A stretch of DNA of 64,000 nt from Tenodera sinensis (taxonomy: Eukaryota; Arthropoda; Insecta; Mantodea; Mantidae), in contig CM060967.1 in NCBI GenBank assembly GCA_030765045.1, positions 124,079,412 to 124,143,411 on the forward strand, written 5' to 3'. Position numbers and translations under genes: made by a program. The notes beneath the pieces were generated by a model. That model worked only from the letters and a program-made list of their open reading frames with translations. It did not search any database and was not told the origin of the DNA. Positions 34,395 through 44,948 of the stretch are shown one piece after another. Positions within the stretch are counted from its first letter, which is position 1; the number at the start of each line of letters is the position of its first letter.

Positions 34395-35023
34395 CTGTGC
34401 GTCTGTGTGTCAGTCTAACAGCATAACTCAAAAGTGAAAAGTCGGTTAAAAACCAAAGTTGGTATTTAAGTCTAAAGTCTTTCAAGGATGCGTCAAGCAG
34501 ATTTTGAAGAAAACTGCCTGCCCTAAACTTCCCTTTACATGTAAAGCTTTTCGAAAATGGCTCTAACGATTTTTATTAAAATGTCATATGTTTGAGATAT
34601 TTTTGTGACAAATGATACGCATATCTAAGACCAAATCTTACTATACAAAAATGTAGATCCTGCTAAAATAAACATTTATGTGAATTATGTAAACAATGTT
34701 TTGTAGAATGCACTATTTCGGAGATCTGCCTTGTTCTATGTGAGAGTTTTGGACAACTTACACTTCTGTCAAATGGAACATCATTATTCATTTTTTGTTC
34801 GTTAGTCATGCAAAGAGAACCGAATTTGAAGCCTCTAAAAGATTTGACTATCGCTCAAAGTCTACCGTATTCCCATGTTCTCTTTGTGCCTACAAGAAGA
34901 CTAACAATAATTTCTGCAACTGTTTATCTCAACTAACACAAAGAAGATATAGGAATAAGAGTTTTTAAGAATATTTAGTACAAGAGTAAAGAAAGTCATT
35001 TGAGTGCAACACATCAGATTTTT
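34212..35023 (-). mobile_element. Family A copy, near full length, (TG)n expanded
   Basis: On the + strand: TTTTTACTTTCTCTACTACG with the hairpin partner TACAGAAAGTA, then TATTCGATATCGAGATACCA, CATTTTTAGAAAAAGGACGT, and the 65-bp (TG)n. Next come AACAGCATAACTCAAAAGTG, GTCGGTTAAAAACCAAAGTT and CCCTTTACATGTAAAG. A deletion removes the TGGCTATAGCC...GCATAACTGGTAAAC block near 34640. The copy ends at AAAGAAAGTCATTTGAGTGC to CATCAGATTTTT. Confidence 0.95.
34329..34393. repeat. (TG)n microsatellite in family A
   Basis: About 32 GT units at the fixed site, followed by GACTGTGCGTCTGTGTGTCAG as an imperfect extension. Confidence 0.95.
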
Positions 35024-35183
35024 AAACAATGTGACTGTCGCTTTGGCCATTTTATACTCACAATTAAACTAAAATGTATAGTGAAGTTTTGTTCGATTAT
35101 CAAGAATTAAATAGAACTATCATTGGAGAAAGAGTTTGTAGAAAAATGAGCAGAGAACGTCAGGTGAATGCAACACATCCGAT

Positions 35184-35684
35184 TGTCAACACCAGCTACG
35201 AATGTATTTTCATAAAGTAATGTCCTAACGAATAAAAGCAGCAAAAAAACCGAAAGTCCATGCTCAGTGCTAACTGGAAGGGTTTCAAATACTGGTCGCT
35301 ACTTTGACTGTTAACTTTCGTTGCCATAGCAACAGACTCCTTATATACCTACATAGCGGCTGTCAAAGTCGGCAGGAGTCTTAATTCCATGTTATGCTCC
35401 ATAAACACAGCTGGCCTGTAGGAGCATCTACTTCATAATGCACGAGGCCGTTGCTGCATATTCTTTGTTAACTTCTTTAACAACACTAAGGTTTTTACAA
35501 GGTAAAAGTTACTGCTTTGGTCAGAATAACCCCCCTATTAGATGCAGGTGTAACAAATATAAAATACTAACTTTCCTTTCAATAAGTCTAATCGTTTTGT
35601 GAAAATGTTCATCTTTCAGCGATGTAAATGGCAACACTGAACTGATGCGATTGCTCCTGGCACACGTGTCGTACCCAACAACTA
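35184..35684. other. Unassigned DNA
   Basis: No recognisable element. Confidence 0.4.
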
Positions 35685-35850
35685 ATCCAGCCCAGACCGA
35701 TCGTTTTTATGTGTGCTTAAAAATGATAGCTCCATGTCAGTAGATTTACTGACATGTAAAAGAACTCCAGCGGGACGAAATTCCGACACATCGGCGATGC
35801 TGATGTGATTCTGGCAAGTGACAACGTCGTTAAACAACAATTTTTTAATA
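35685..35850 (+). mobile_element. SINE, second family, damaged head
   Basis: The body CATGTCAGTAGATTTACTGA, CATGTAAAAGAACTCC, AAATTCCGACACATCGGC and CGATGCTGATGTGATTCTGG aligns with 31740-31850. The tRNA head is reduced to CAGCCCAGACCGATCG without usable A and B boxes. The tail ends GTCGTTAAACAACAATTTTTT. Confidence 0.85.
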
Positions 35851-37825
35851 TACCCAATCGGTCTGTGCTTAGAGGCCAGTGCTGCCTCAGATGTAAATAA
35901 AAACACTTCTGCACGCATCCATTTTGAAATACAAAAGCACACTTTTATGAATATTTAACCTTTAAGTATACTGAGTAGAAGGGAAGTCATTAAATTAATT
36001 TAAACCAGTGGTAGATCTCGGTATTTTAGCACATTTTATATGTTACGTTTTTGTCTCTGACCATTTCCTACGGAGATATTTTAGTTTTGTAGAAAACAAC
36101 CTGGCAACACTGCAGATTGTGTGGGTGGTCACTTTCCCTAGCTTAGTACATAAACACCGTAACGGTACGTCTTGAAAACAAGCTCATACCCTGTCATGTC
36201 TTCCGTGTAGGCCAATCACAAGCATAGCTCCCAAAATGTTACATGAAAGCGAAAGCACCCGACCTGTTTATATCCACAAACCTGGTTAATTCCCTGACCG
36301 GCCTCAACGCAACGTTGTCGACTTAATCCACGTCTGAAAGAACAACCAGGAGGGTTCCTTCAGTATTTTAAGTGATTAATTATTTCGTAACCTTGTGTTA
36401 TGTCCCATCAGAAATATTACTCTATGCATCTTACAAGTAAACTGATACCTTTGTACATTCTTTTGAAATTATGCATTCGATTTGGATAAAAAACTTCATT
36501 TTTTTCGAAATCGGCTGATCAAAGAACAAAATGCTCCTAGACTTTTTTGTTTGTAACGTTTCTGTGAAGCACATATTAGAAGGAATGTAATGACTTCCCT
36601 TTCACCTTTTAGGTATAATTATTGAATCCCATATGCCTATTATAATCACATGCGATACTGTTTACTCATACATGGGGAATGAATGACTTCACCGATACCG
36701 CGCAGGTGCCGTGTAAGCACGCGCTGTTGAGAACCGGATTCACTCAGTAGATGATGGGGATGGAAAAACGTCAGAAGCTATTAAAGTTGAATGAATTAAA
36801 AACCAAGTGGCAAACTTACATTTAAAACTACAGACTTTAGATCTGTTTGGTGATAATACTTTTGCTTATTAGTTGTTATTAACTTAAAATTTTCATCTAT
36901 ATTTCAGAAATTTGTATACCTTTATAATTTTTAATGTAAATGAGTCCTTTTCTTCCAATTTGCTTTCTCTTGTTACAAATGTAGTTCTTTTTTTTAACCG
37001 AAATATAATGAAATCCTTTTGCTGTCATCTGTGCATGGCTGCGGAAACTAGTAAACACTGAGGAGGTTGGAATGCAATGCAATTTGAAGCAATAAAATAA
37101 GACAGGCGCTGAAAATTTACAAGCCTCTCAATCTTTAAAAATTAACAGAATACCTACTGTAGCTTTTTTTTTTTTTTTCTACACCTCTCCTATAAAGCCT
37201 CTTTACGAAAGATTATCTTCCTATACACCTCAGGTTAACTCTTTGTAGGGATTGTAGCTAAAGAGAGAATAGAATGCCGAAGCTATGACCAAATATTTAA
37301 AAGTGGAGTCGCTATATCCTGGCTTTGAAACTTTTTCCCTTTGACTAACATCACGAGATAAAAAAAAAATAATGTTACATACAATAGCATGCAAAAGTAT
37401 TGGGAAAAAACGAAAATTTTAAAAAATCTTTAATGCCAGAAATAATGTTATACAAATTGTGCCTTTTAATGAGATCTAAACTTTCGTGTTGTAACTGGTT
37501 TTTTCTTTTGTTTGCCAGCTATATAAAGATATAAAAAATCATTCCGAATGAACTTCACAGCCTGTTCATACACAATTTAAGGGCTAAATTTTGCAAGTCA
37601 GACATAAACTTTTAAAATGTGGCATATTAAATAAACTTAAAAGAAAATAATTGTTTAATTGGAAGGACTGAACTGGGATTTTCTTTTATATGTTCGTGTG
37701 GAATTCGTCGAAGATACTGAATTTATTTATCAAATTAAGTTCTTGAATGATACTTAATCTTGGAGTTGTTCTCTCTCATCTCTTTCTCTGACTCACTCAC
37801 ACACACATACACAGAAGAACCTTTG
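35851..37825. other. Unassigned AT-rich DNA, 2 kb
   Basis: No coding signal or repeat recognised. A T-run lies at 37165-37178. A TC/AC-rich stretch lies at 37770-37812. Confidence 0.4.
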
Positions 37826-38320
37826 TTATTTTTACTTTTTCTACCACGCTTAGTAGAGGAAGTATTGTATTCCACCCAAAATATGGATTTCGAGATTTCA
37901 TCGAAAATATGTTTTGAGGCCGCATGTGTGTCTGTCTGTCTGAAGAAAGTGTCTCCACTCTAAACTACCCTTTACGTAGAAATTTTTCGAAAATGGTTAT
38001 TTTCTTGAAAATGACTCAAACGATTTCGATTAAAAGGACATATGTTTAAGATATTTTATAACAAATGAAATGTGTATTTTGAATTTTCTGGCTATAGCCC
38101 ATGTAGTTCTCTTTACTCTGGATGACTTTTGAATAACTCGTAAATTGCAAGAGATAGGAAAAATCTTACTGCACAAAAAATGTAGTTTTTGCTAAAATAC
38201 ACAAGTTATGCCTGAACACATTTTTTATACAGTGAACCATTTCGGAGATATTCCTTGTTGTTTGTGTGAATTTTGGAGAAAAAAAAAACTTTGACCAAAT
38301 GAAACACGGTTATTCATTAG
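37826..38320 (-). mobile_element. Family A copy, hairpin-side half, microsatellite lost
   Basis: On the + strand: TTTTTACTTTTTCTACCACG and the hairpin partner AGTAGAGGAAGTATTG, then TTCGAGATTTCATCG and GTTTTGAGGCCGC. This joins directly to GTGTGTCTGTCTGTCTGAAG and CTCTAAACTACCCTTTACGT, so the stretch from the (TG)n through the GGATGCGACAC block is deleted. It ends within CCATTTCGGAGATATTCCTT to ATTCATTAG at 38320. The remaining TC-end half may be the fragment at 40262. Confidence 0.9.
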
Positions 38321-39908
38321 CGCTATTAGCTGGTTCTACGACGAGATAGTTTCGTCAAGTTGAGTGACAAGCAGACGATTTAATAGTTGGTGCAACGTTC
38401 ATAAATGTTGTCACCAGTGATAGAATTACAATCGTTGCATTGTTTTTGCTTAAACTGAATTAAATTTTAGTATCTGAGGCGCAGTTAGTGACATGATGTC
38501 ATGTAACAATATGGGTGGTCGGTGCCCAGAGCAACCAAAAACAGGGGCTGTAAAAGGGGCACCTGCAAACAGAGGCTGAGTGAGATAGTGCAAGAACTTA
38601 AGCCTACGATCTAGACATAAGTGGCAGCCGCCCCCCCCCCCTAAAATATGTATGACTGGTCCAACTGACTTAGTCTTTGAGCAATTCTCCAACATGTACG
38701 AGCTTGAGGACTTCGTCCCGACTGCGATCAACAATCCGAGCCTGCCGCCGAATCTTCGCATGACCGAACTTTCACCCCTCAAATCAGACGGCTGAATCCA
38801 CCCACCCACGTTTTAAAGGCCGTGTAAAGAGGAGTTATGGCACTTTCGAAAATTCCAAGTATGGACCACGTTCGGCAGGCAGGTGTCAACATCTCGAATA
38901 CGGGGGCAGAATAGACGCTGGCTCCTGGCCGGCCCTAGAAACCTAAGAGCACGGCAAAGTTAAGATTTCTTTAAACAACTTTTTCCTATGGGCCGGACAT
39001 ACATCATCTGGGTACTCCGCCCGAGCTTCTCTAGGGCGTAGATTTCAAAAATGTGGACGCAGTCCAGATCCCTCCCATAGGGGCGAAGATACTAAAAAAT
39101 GGGCAAAAGTAACAGGAATTGAGAACATTTGAGGTGTACACTGGTTAGCACATGCCCCGGAGCACTTCTTGGTAGAAGCCGCGTCCGTGTGGGATCCTCC
39201 GTCCTCGAGCTACGGCGGAGTGAAAATCAGTGCATTTGCGAACCCAGGAGTAACGGTCACGGAAGCCATGGCGTCAAAGTGGAGCTACAGTGTCCAGTCC
39301 AACGGATGACGCATCTCAGCGAGGCGAGTAACTTCGCGTCTGCTCCTTTAGAAGGTCTATCTTCACCAATAGTCAGTTTTCTTAAACCTCCCTTAACTTC
39401 TCTTTTTACAAGTCGAAAGCTTACAAAATGTTCCTAATTTCTTAACCAAGGACTCCAGCGACCTGAAACCTGCCCAGATGTGTTCCCCGTATTGCAAAAT
39501 GTCATAATTATGAATTTGGTTGACTTCCCTCGAGTAGTTTACAATTTCTGAAATTGTACAGAACTCGTACAAAAAAGTCGAGGTAATGAACTATGTATAG
39601 GTATCCACCTTACCTTGACTCCCTGCTTCACAAACATCAACACAACTTGAAAACCACTTTACGAAAAGGGACAAAATTCACAATTATGAGGTTTCCCAAC
39701 ATGGGGAACACGCCTAGGCCATTTTCGACCCTTTAGAACCACGCGTTCGCAAGAATAGTTTTTTGGGAAACTTTGAACAGCTTTAAGGTTTTTGAAAGTG
39801 TTCCCATAGGACAGTGGCTCTCCACAATGAGAATCAGTGAACAAATCTGGCATCGCTCACAGCCTTTGTGTAATTTTGAGAATTTGACTATTACGTTAAA
39901 ATTAGCTG
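38321..39908. other. GC-richer block between two family A halves, unidentified
   Basis: This block is less AT-rich than its surroundings, especially 38500-39350. Open frames at 38450-38809 (minus, 119 codons) and 39129-39437 (plus, 102 codons) show no domain I recognise. It may be an inserted element, since family A sequence flanks both sides, or older DNA between two independent copies. A run of C lies at 38630-38641. Confidence 0.4.
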
Positions 39909-40260
39909 TCTCTAGGAGAGCTTCAAGTCTATAGTTTGTTGGTTCAGAGCTACTTCGGAAGCACGTTTTGGGGGAAATGTGACTTTTACGGTAGAAATAA
40001 CTGTGCCAGGTGGACGGTCGAGGCCTGCTCTGGTGCGTCTCTAAGAGAACTTTAAATCCATGGTTTTGTTGCTTCAGATTAGACTACTTTGGAAATAATT
40101 GTTGGTGGAAATGTGACTTGTGGTACAAGTAGCTGTCCTAGATGGACGTAGAGGTGTGCCCTGGTGCTCCTCCAAGAGACCTTCAAATCCATGGTTCGTT
40201 GGTTCTAATCAGACTACTGGTTATGCAGCTACTTGGGAATTAACTTTTGGTGGAAATTAC
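39909..40260 (+). repeat. Degenerate tandem repeat, ~129-bp period, ~2.7 units
   Basis: Units start at about 39909 (TCTCTAGGAGAGCTTCAAG), 40038 (TCTCTAAGAGAACTTTAAAT) and 40168 (TCCTCCAAGAGACCTTCAAA). Within each unit follow a GTTTGTTGGTTCAGA-like block, a CTACTT(C/T)GGAA block, a TTTTGG(G/T)GGAAATGTGACTT block, and a TGGACG...GGTGC block. The third unit stops at GGTGGAAATTAC. Confidence 0.85.
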
Positions 40261-40261
40261 T

Positions 40262-40560
40262 TTTTTTTTTTGTAGAGTGCACCATTTTATAGATATTCCT
40301 TGTTATTTGTACGAGTTTTTAAATAGTTAAACTTTCTGCAAATAGAAGATTGAAATCTGAAAGCTTTAAAAGGTTTGACTGTCGCTCAAAGCCTGCTGCA
40401 TTCCCATATCCCCCTTGCACCTATAATGAAATAAACAAAAAGATAATTTCTGCAAATGTTTATCTCTAACTACATGGAGAAGATATAGGAATAAAAGTGT
40501 GTAAGAATGGTCAGTACAAGAGTATAGAAAGCCATGTGAGTGCAATACATCAGATTTTTA
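40262..40560 (-). mobile_element. Family A fragment, TC-end half
   Basis: On the + strand it starts at a T-run and GTAGAGTGCACCATTTTATA. It continues with ATATTCCTTGTTATTTGTAC, AAAGGTTTGACTGTCGCTCA and CATATCCCCCTTGCACCTAT, and finishes at the TC end (ATAGAAAGCCATGTGAGTGC to CATCAGATTTTTA). It repeats about 60-90 bp (GTGAACCATTTCGGAG...) that also occur at 38231-38320. Confidence 0.9.
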
Positions 40561-40750
40561 ATACGATTGAAAGGTTAGAAAGTTTTTAAACAAAAGTGGA
40601 AAGAACATTTTGAAAGAATGGCAGATAACAGACTTACTAAACAAATAATGTAATATTATCCCGAAGGAGATGTGTAGGCAGACCCAGGAAACGATGGCTG
40701 GGGTACTTTGAAGGTGGAACAGGCACCTTTGATACAACATAGCAATAGCT
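40561..40750 (+). mobile_element. LINE 3' ORF remnant (RTE-like C-terminal region)
   Basis: The frame FKQKWKEHFERMADNRLTKQ near 40583 is followed by a stop and PEG. After a frame change it reads RRCVGRPRKRWLGYFEGGTG near 40670. This is the HLERM-plus-GRPRKRW end of the same LINE type as at 33115. It begins immediately after the TC end of the family A fragment. Confidence 0.8.
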
Positions 40751-40799
40751 TTGGTGAACATCTCAATCACAGAAATTAAGATAGTAAAAATATTAAAAT

Positions 40800-41378
40800 T
40801 CTATAATAAATTCGCTCTTTTCATTTTAGTAACCCATTCTGAACGCCGCGTTTAGATAACATGGAGGGGATTTCAAAATATAACCTTCAGGTCAAATGTG
40901 GTATCCAAAAGCCGCACAACCAGTCACTATTAACAATACTTAAAACATATTATACGCACTATTATACTTAAAACACTTCAACTACATTTTTGCCCCACCA
41001 CATGATTGTAATGAACTTAAAAACGACCGACCATACACGGGCAAAGCGCATGCGTGGTGGACCGGCAAACCTCAGCAAATGGACGAGCGTCGGCCTCTAC
41101 GTCTTCACTCGGTTTCTAGATTGCACTCGGCCATCTGGGTAATCAGATCAGAAATATGTGAGGTGGTTTCCTCGATAGACGGTAGGACAATATGTTATTT
41201 CTATTTCGTTTGAGTAAAGAAGCAAACATACTGTATCTAAAAACAAAATTCAGAAAATATCACACAGTATAGTATAGTATAGTATAGTATAGTATAGTAC
41301 AAATTTGTATTGGGTATATAAGTGTTATAATCTTATATATAAGAATTTCCGAATGTATACACAAGAGGCTAAGTAATG
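40800..41378 (+). repeat. Long duplicated segment, copy 2
   Basis: The counterpart of 30415-31345. It lacks the LINE and about 50 bp of copy 1's sequence just before the LINE. Instead it carries an expanded AGTAT pentanucleotide array at 41266-41299 where copy 1 has GTCGCACATTTATGACAC. The rest is co-linear from the TATTTTAG-like start to ACACAAGAGGCTAAGTAATG. Confidence 0.85.
41266..41299. repeat. (AGTAT)n microsatellite
   Basis: About seven AGTAT units. The array is absent from the homologous site in copy 1 of the duplication (near 30870), so it expanded after the copies separated. Confidence 0.95.
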
Positions 41379-41528
41379 ATATTCGCAATCTCATAGCACA
41401 CCTCGGGCTGCCCCCATGGGCTGAACAATAACTGAAAAATTATAACGTTGAGGACTTTCAAGTTTATGCATCTAAATGTTTCCTAAATTTTCAGTAATAG
41501 GTTCACAGAGTAATGTTTTAGTTTCTGC

Positions 41529-41658
41529 CTTTTTATTTTGTCTACTACCTGTAATAAAGTAGAAGTATTTTATTGCACCCAAAAATTCGATTTCGAGATT
41601 TCGCCGGAAATGTATCCTTTGAGACCCCCTGAATAAAAAAAGCACTTTTGCAAAAAAG

Positions 41659-41728
<70 letters not shown>

Positions 41729-41862
41729 ATCAGTCTGTGGACGGCATAAGTCAAAAAATGAAGTCGGTTAAAAACCAAAGTTGGTTCTTAAGTTTAATGT
41801 CTTTCAAGGATGCGGCACAAACATTTTTAAAAAAGTTACTCCAACCTAAACTACCCCTTTGA
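41529..41862 (-). mobile_element. Family A fragment with expanded (TG)n
   Basis: On the + strand: TTTTTATTTTGTCTACTACC, the hairpin partner AAGTAGAAGTATT, AAAAATTCGATTTCGAGATT, TTTGAGACCCCCTGAATAAA, the 65-bp (TG)n, CAGTCTGTGGACGGCATAAG and CAACCTAAACTACCCC. It ends abruptly at 41862 in unrelated, GC-richer DNA. Confidence 0.9.
41662..41726. repeat. (TG)n microsatellite in family A
   Basis: About 32 TG units between AAAAAAGGTC and CCATCAGTCTGTGG, the fixed family A site. Confidence 0.95.
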
Positions 41863-42595
41863 AGCGGTATTACTCCTTCCTCCTGTTCCACTATCTTAAG
41901 CGGAATGCTGTTCTCAGGTGGTTTCTGCTCCGGCTGCTCTGCATGGATCTTAATTTCTGGGTATGCGTGAGTGTTTTCACATAAAAGCCAAAACTCTCGT
42001 TGAAACACTTTTGTTCTCAATCAAAGTAAATGTTTGAGATTTGCCGATCGCTATTAGAACTGTTACGTCGTTACTGTGTCTTTACTAAAACCGAAGATCA
42101 TTTACTGTAAACTGTAATGTTCCCTCACACTCGAGGGTCGGAAGGCAAGTCTGTTTGACTGACCTGATCGTTCGGGGATCTGGACGGCAAGTTCTCTGCG
42201 TGCTGATGGTAAGAAGTCACCTCCCATTTTCTCTTCAATTACCCCTTACATTTCCGCGCGAAACTGAGCGTCATGGCGCTATCAATGCCTTTCACCTCTT
42301 AATTACCTCTACACAGGCAGTGGGATTTCACCGAAGCGTACGTGACCATCCCTTGTTTTCCTGGTTCGGCACACCTGTGCTAAGCGATTTCCAGGAAAAC
42401 TGAACTTACAGGGTTTTTAGCCCGATTACCTGGCGCTTGCCACTAATGACTTGTCTGTAACATCATGTATCCCTTCTGGCAATTTTAACCGTGAATGATA
42501 TTCCCAGATCTGTACCTTTTATACATGCCACGATTTTCATATTTCTTGGTTATTTAATTCTGCCATGTGAAGCAGTATTATTTCCATATTTATGG
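41863..42595. other. Unassigned DNA
   Basis: Slightly GC-richer. A plus frame at 42155-42403 and a minus frame crossing into family A have no recognisable domain. Confidence 0.4.
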
Positions 42596-42738
42596 CGTTC
42601 AAAGTTTCGGTTTCAGTCTACTGTATTTCCATGTTTCCCTTGGGCCTGTAAGAAAATAAAGAATACGATAATTTCTGCAAATTATCTTAACTAACCCGAA
42701 GATAAAGGAATAGGAGTTTGTAAGAATGATTAGAAGAG
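42596..42738 (-). mobile_element. Family A fragment, TC-end side
   Basis: On the + strand: GTCTACTGTATTTCCATGTT, GATAATTTCTGCAAAT, AATAGGAGTTTGTAAGAATG and TTAGAAGAGTAG. It stops just before the TC end and joins directly to the middle of another copy at 42736. Confidence 0.8.
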
Positions 42739-43110
42739 TAGTCTGTGGACAGCATAACTCAAAGACAAAGTTGGTATTTAAGGTTAATATCTTTCAAGGA
42801 TGCCACACGAAGATTTTAAAGAAAATAGCCCCACCCTAAACTACTGTTTACATGGAAAATGTTTCGAAAATTTTGACTTTCTTCAAAACAGCTCTAACGA
42901 TTTTGATTAAAACGTAATATGTTTGAGATATTTTGATGACAAATGAAAAGTATATCTTGAATTTTCCTGCTATGGCCTATGTAGTCCTGTTTACTCTGTA
43001 TGACGTAAGAGACAGACAAAATCTTACTACACAGAAAATGTAGATCTCGCCAAAACACACAATTTATGTCCAAACAAACGTTTTTGTAGAGTGAACCACT
43101 CGTAAAATTT
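42736..43110 (-). mobile_element. Family A fragment, middle part
   Basis: It begins TAGTCTGTGGACAGCATAAC, so the microsatellite and hairpin side are absent. It continues through CTTTCAAGGATGCCACACGA, ACTACTGTTTACATGGAA, CTAACGATTTTGATTAAAAC and GTAGATCTCGCCAAAACACA to GTAGAGTGAACCACTCG. The junction with 42596-42738 lacks any spacer. Confidence 0.9.
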
Positions 43111-43535
43111 AAATTAGTCAGATTATATACTAGTTACATAACTGTTTTAATTTTTCATTTTTAGTCAAAATTCAGAGATTCTGAAGCTACTGATCTAAGT
43201 TTCAATCATGCATCTCTTAATTTGTAGCATACTTTCTTCTATTCTTGAGCATAAATATCCGTAAAATAACAAAAGATTATAAAAAAGGTACAGTTCTCGA
43301 GGGAAGACAAACAAAAGACATGCGGAGGGCTGTTTTGCCACACACAGAGAGGCGCCGTGAATGATGCTTGGGGTCTAAGAGGTAAGGCAAAGGAATGCTG
43401 AGAAGCAGCATCTTGTGTGAAGCAGTGACTGGTCAAATTAGCTCCCTGTATCCCGCCAAGTAGGTTGGAGAGCCTAATTATTGTCAGCAGCAAGAAGGTA
43501 ACACTGTTAACATGCCCTTCACAATACTTGACATA

Positions 43536-43537
<2 letters not shown>
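43111..43537. other. Unassigned DNA
   Basis: No recognisable element. The minus frame through the microsatellite is a repeat translation. Confidence 0.4.
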
Positions 43538-43610
<73 letters not shown>

Positions 43611-43612
43611 CT
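43538..43612. repeat. (GT)n(GC)n compound microsatellite
   Basis: About 33 GT units pass into GCGCGCGC. The left flank (CTTGACATAAA) and right flank (TCCTCCGAGC) are not family A. Confidence 0.95.
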
Positions 43613-43679
43613 CCTCCGAGCTTTCTTCTCTCCTTATCGAGCGTCTGAAACATTGCTTTTCCAAATCTGAACCAAACTT

Positions 43680-43790
43680 TAAAAATCTGATGTGTTCCCT
43701 TCCACTGAACCTTCGTCTGTATACAAATTATACTTACAGCAACTTATTTCCCTATCTACTTCGTTTTAAATGTGACTATTTCATGCCCGA
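43680..43790 (+). mobile_element. Family A fragment, TC end only
   Basis: AAAAATCTGATGTGTTCCCT, then CTTACAGCAACTTATTTCCC and TATCTACTTCGTTTTAAATG align with the first ~110 bp of sense copies such as 43987. Homology stops after this. Confidence 0.65.
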
Positions 43791-43986
43791 TTATCACCTC
43801 TTGGTCATGGTATTATCGCTTTGGTGATAGGTATCACCTACCCCTGCAATTGCGCCAACCTAAACATTTTCTTACACTTCTGAACATCTGAAGTATCTAT
43901 GCACAGTAAAACAATCAACAGCCCATTTAAAAATGGCAGACAAAAGGTTCGGTGAATATTGATATTTTAACCGAAGAGGTCAAGTC

Positions 43987-44362
43987 AAAAATCGTATGTG
44001 TTCAATTCATATAACTTTCTCTACTCTTGTACTAGCTATTCTTACAAACACTTATTCCTCTATCTACTTCATGTTAATAGAGATAAACATTTTCATAAAT
44101 GATCTTATTACTCATTTTCTTGTGCGGAATATGGGAATACAGTAGGCTTTGAGCGATAGTCAAATCTTTTAAAGGTTTGAAATTTCGTTCTCTTTGCACG
44201 GCCAAACACAGAAAGTGAATAAGGATCTTCCATTTTGAGAGTACTGCAAAAGTCACACAAATAAGGAATATCTCTGAAATGGTTCACTCCACAACAAATG
44301 GATTTGCACATACATAACTCGTTTGTTTTAACGAGATCTACATTTCTTGTTCAGTAAGATTT
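43987..44362 (+). mobile_element. Family A copy, left part (interrupted by a LINE)
   Basis: A sense copy from a decayed TC end (TCGTATGTGTTCAATTCATA) with an intact ACTTTCTCTACTCTTGTACT. It continues through CTATCTACTTCATGTTAATA, GGAATATGGGAATACAGTAG and CGAGATCTACATTTCTTG to CAGTAAGATTT at 44362, where the LINE begins. Confidence 0.92.
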
Positions 44363-44945
44363 CGCTTGAGCATTCTATGCCAACAAATTTCTATTTAGGA
44401 GTAAGTTAGTATCTAAGCCAGCAAAAAAAGACTAAGCAAATCCATAATCAGATCTATAGTAACATATACGTGTGAAACCTGGGTCCTTAATGAAACAAAT
44501 AAACAAAAGCTAATGGTATTCGGAAGAAGGATATTACGTACTATAGTTGGATCAGTGAAACAAAATGATAATAAATGACAATACGTTATAATAACGAATT
44601 AAAGGAATTAATCAAAAATTAATATATCATTAACCACATAAAAGATTTAAGATTAGGGTGTCTTGGACAGATAAATCGGACCCCGGATGAAAGAATGGTT
44701 AAAATAATATATAAATAGATCCCAATGAAGCCAAGGTTAAGGGACCTTCCCAAAAACAGCTGGTTATATGATGTACGTGATATCGTTAAGCATATAAAAA
44801 TAAAAAATTGGCCTGTGTGCGTACCAAATATAAAAGTCTGGAAACAAATTGTTGAGAAGGCCAAAACATTTGTAAAGTTGTAGTGCCTTAGTAAGAAGAA
44901 GATGAAGAAGAATAAGAAGAAGAGGACGACGACGACGATGATGAT
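44363..44945 (+). mobile_element. 5'-truncated LINE inserted in family A, microsatellite tail
   Basis: The insertion is flanked by GATTT at 44358-44362 and 44946-44950. The frame reads KSIIRSIVTYTCETWVLNET near 44441, then KLMVFGRRILRTIVGSVKQ. After frame changes come HIKDLRLGCLGQINRTPDER near 44638, PKNSWLYDVRDIVKHI near 44750 and WKQIVEKAKTFVKL near 44840. This is the order of a LINE RT C-terminus. The 3' end is a run of GAAGA/GACGAC/GATGAT triplets at 44893-44945. Stops show it is dead. Confidence 0.85.
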
Positions 44946-44948
44946 GAT
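44893..44948. repeat. Purine-rich triplet repeat (LINE 3' tail)
   Basis: AAGAAGATGAAGAAG passes into GACGACGACGATGATGATG. It forms the 3' end of the LINE insertion. Confidence 0.9.

Larger units (their letters stand above)
34174..35183. mobile_element. Outer TIR-flanked family A derivative carrying a nested copy
   Basis: The left end 34174-34210 (ATCCTGATGTGTTGCATTCT...) and right end 35148-35183 (...GAATGCAACACATCCGAT) are inverted repeats of about 36 bp. Both correspond to the TC end of family A. Between them lie a full family A copy (34212-35023) and about 125 bp of unrelated AT-rich DNA (35024-35147). This looks like a short element with two TC-type ends that later received the inner copy. 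Confidence 0.7.
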
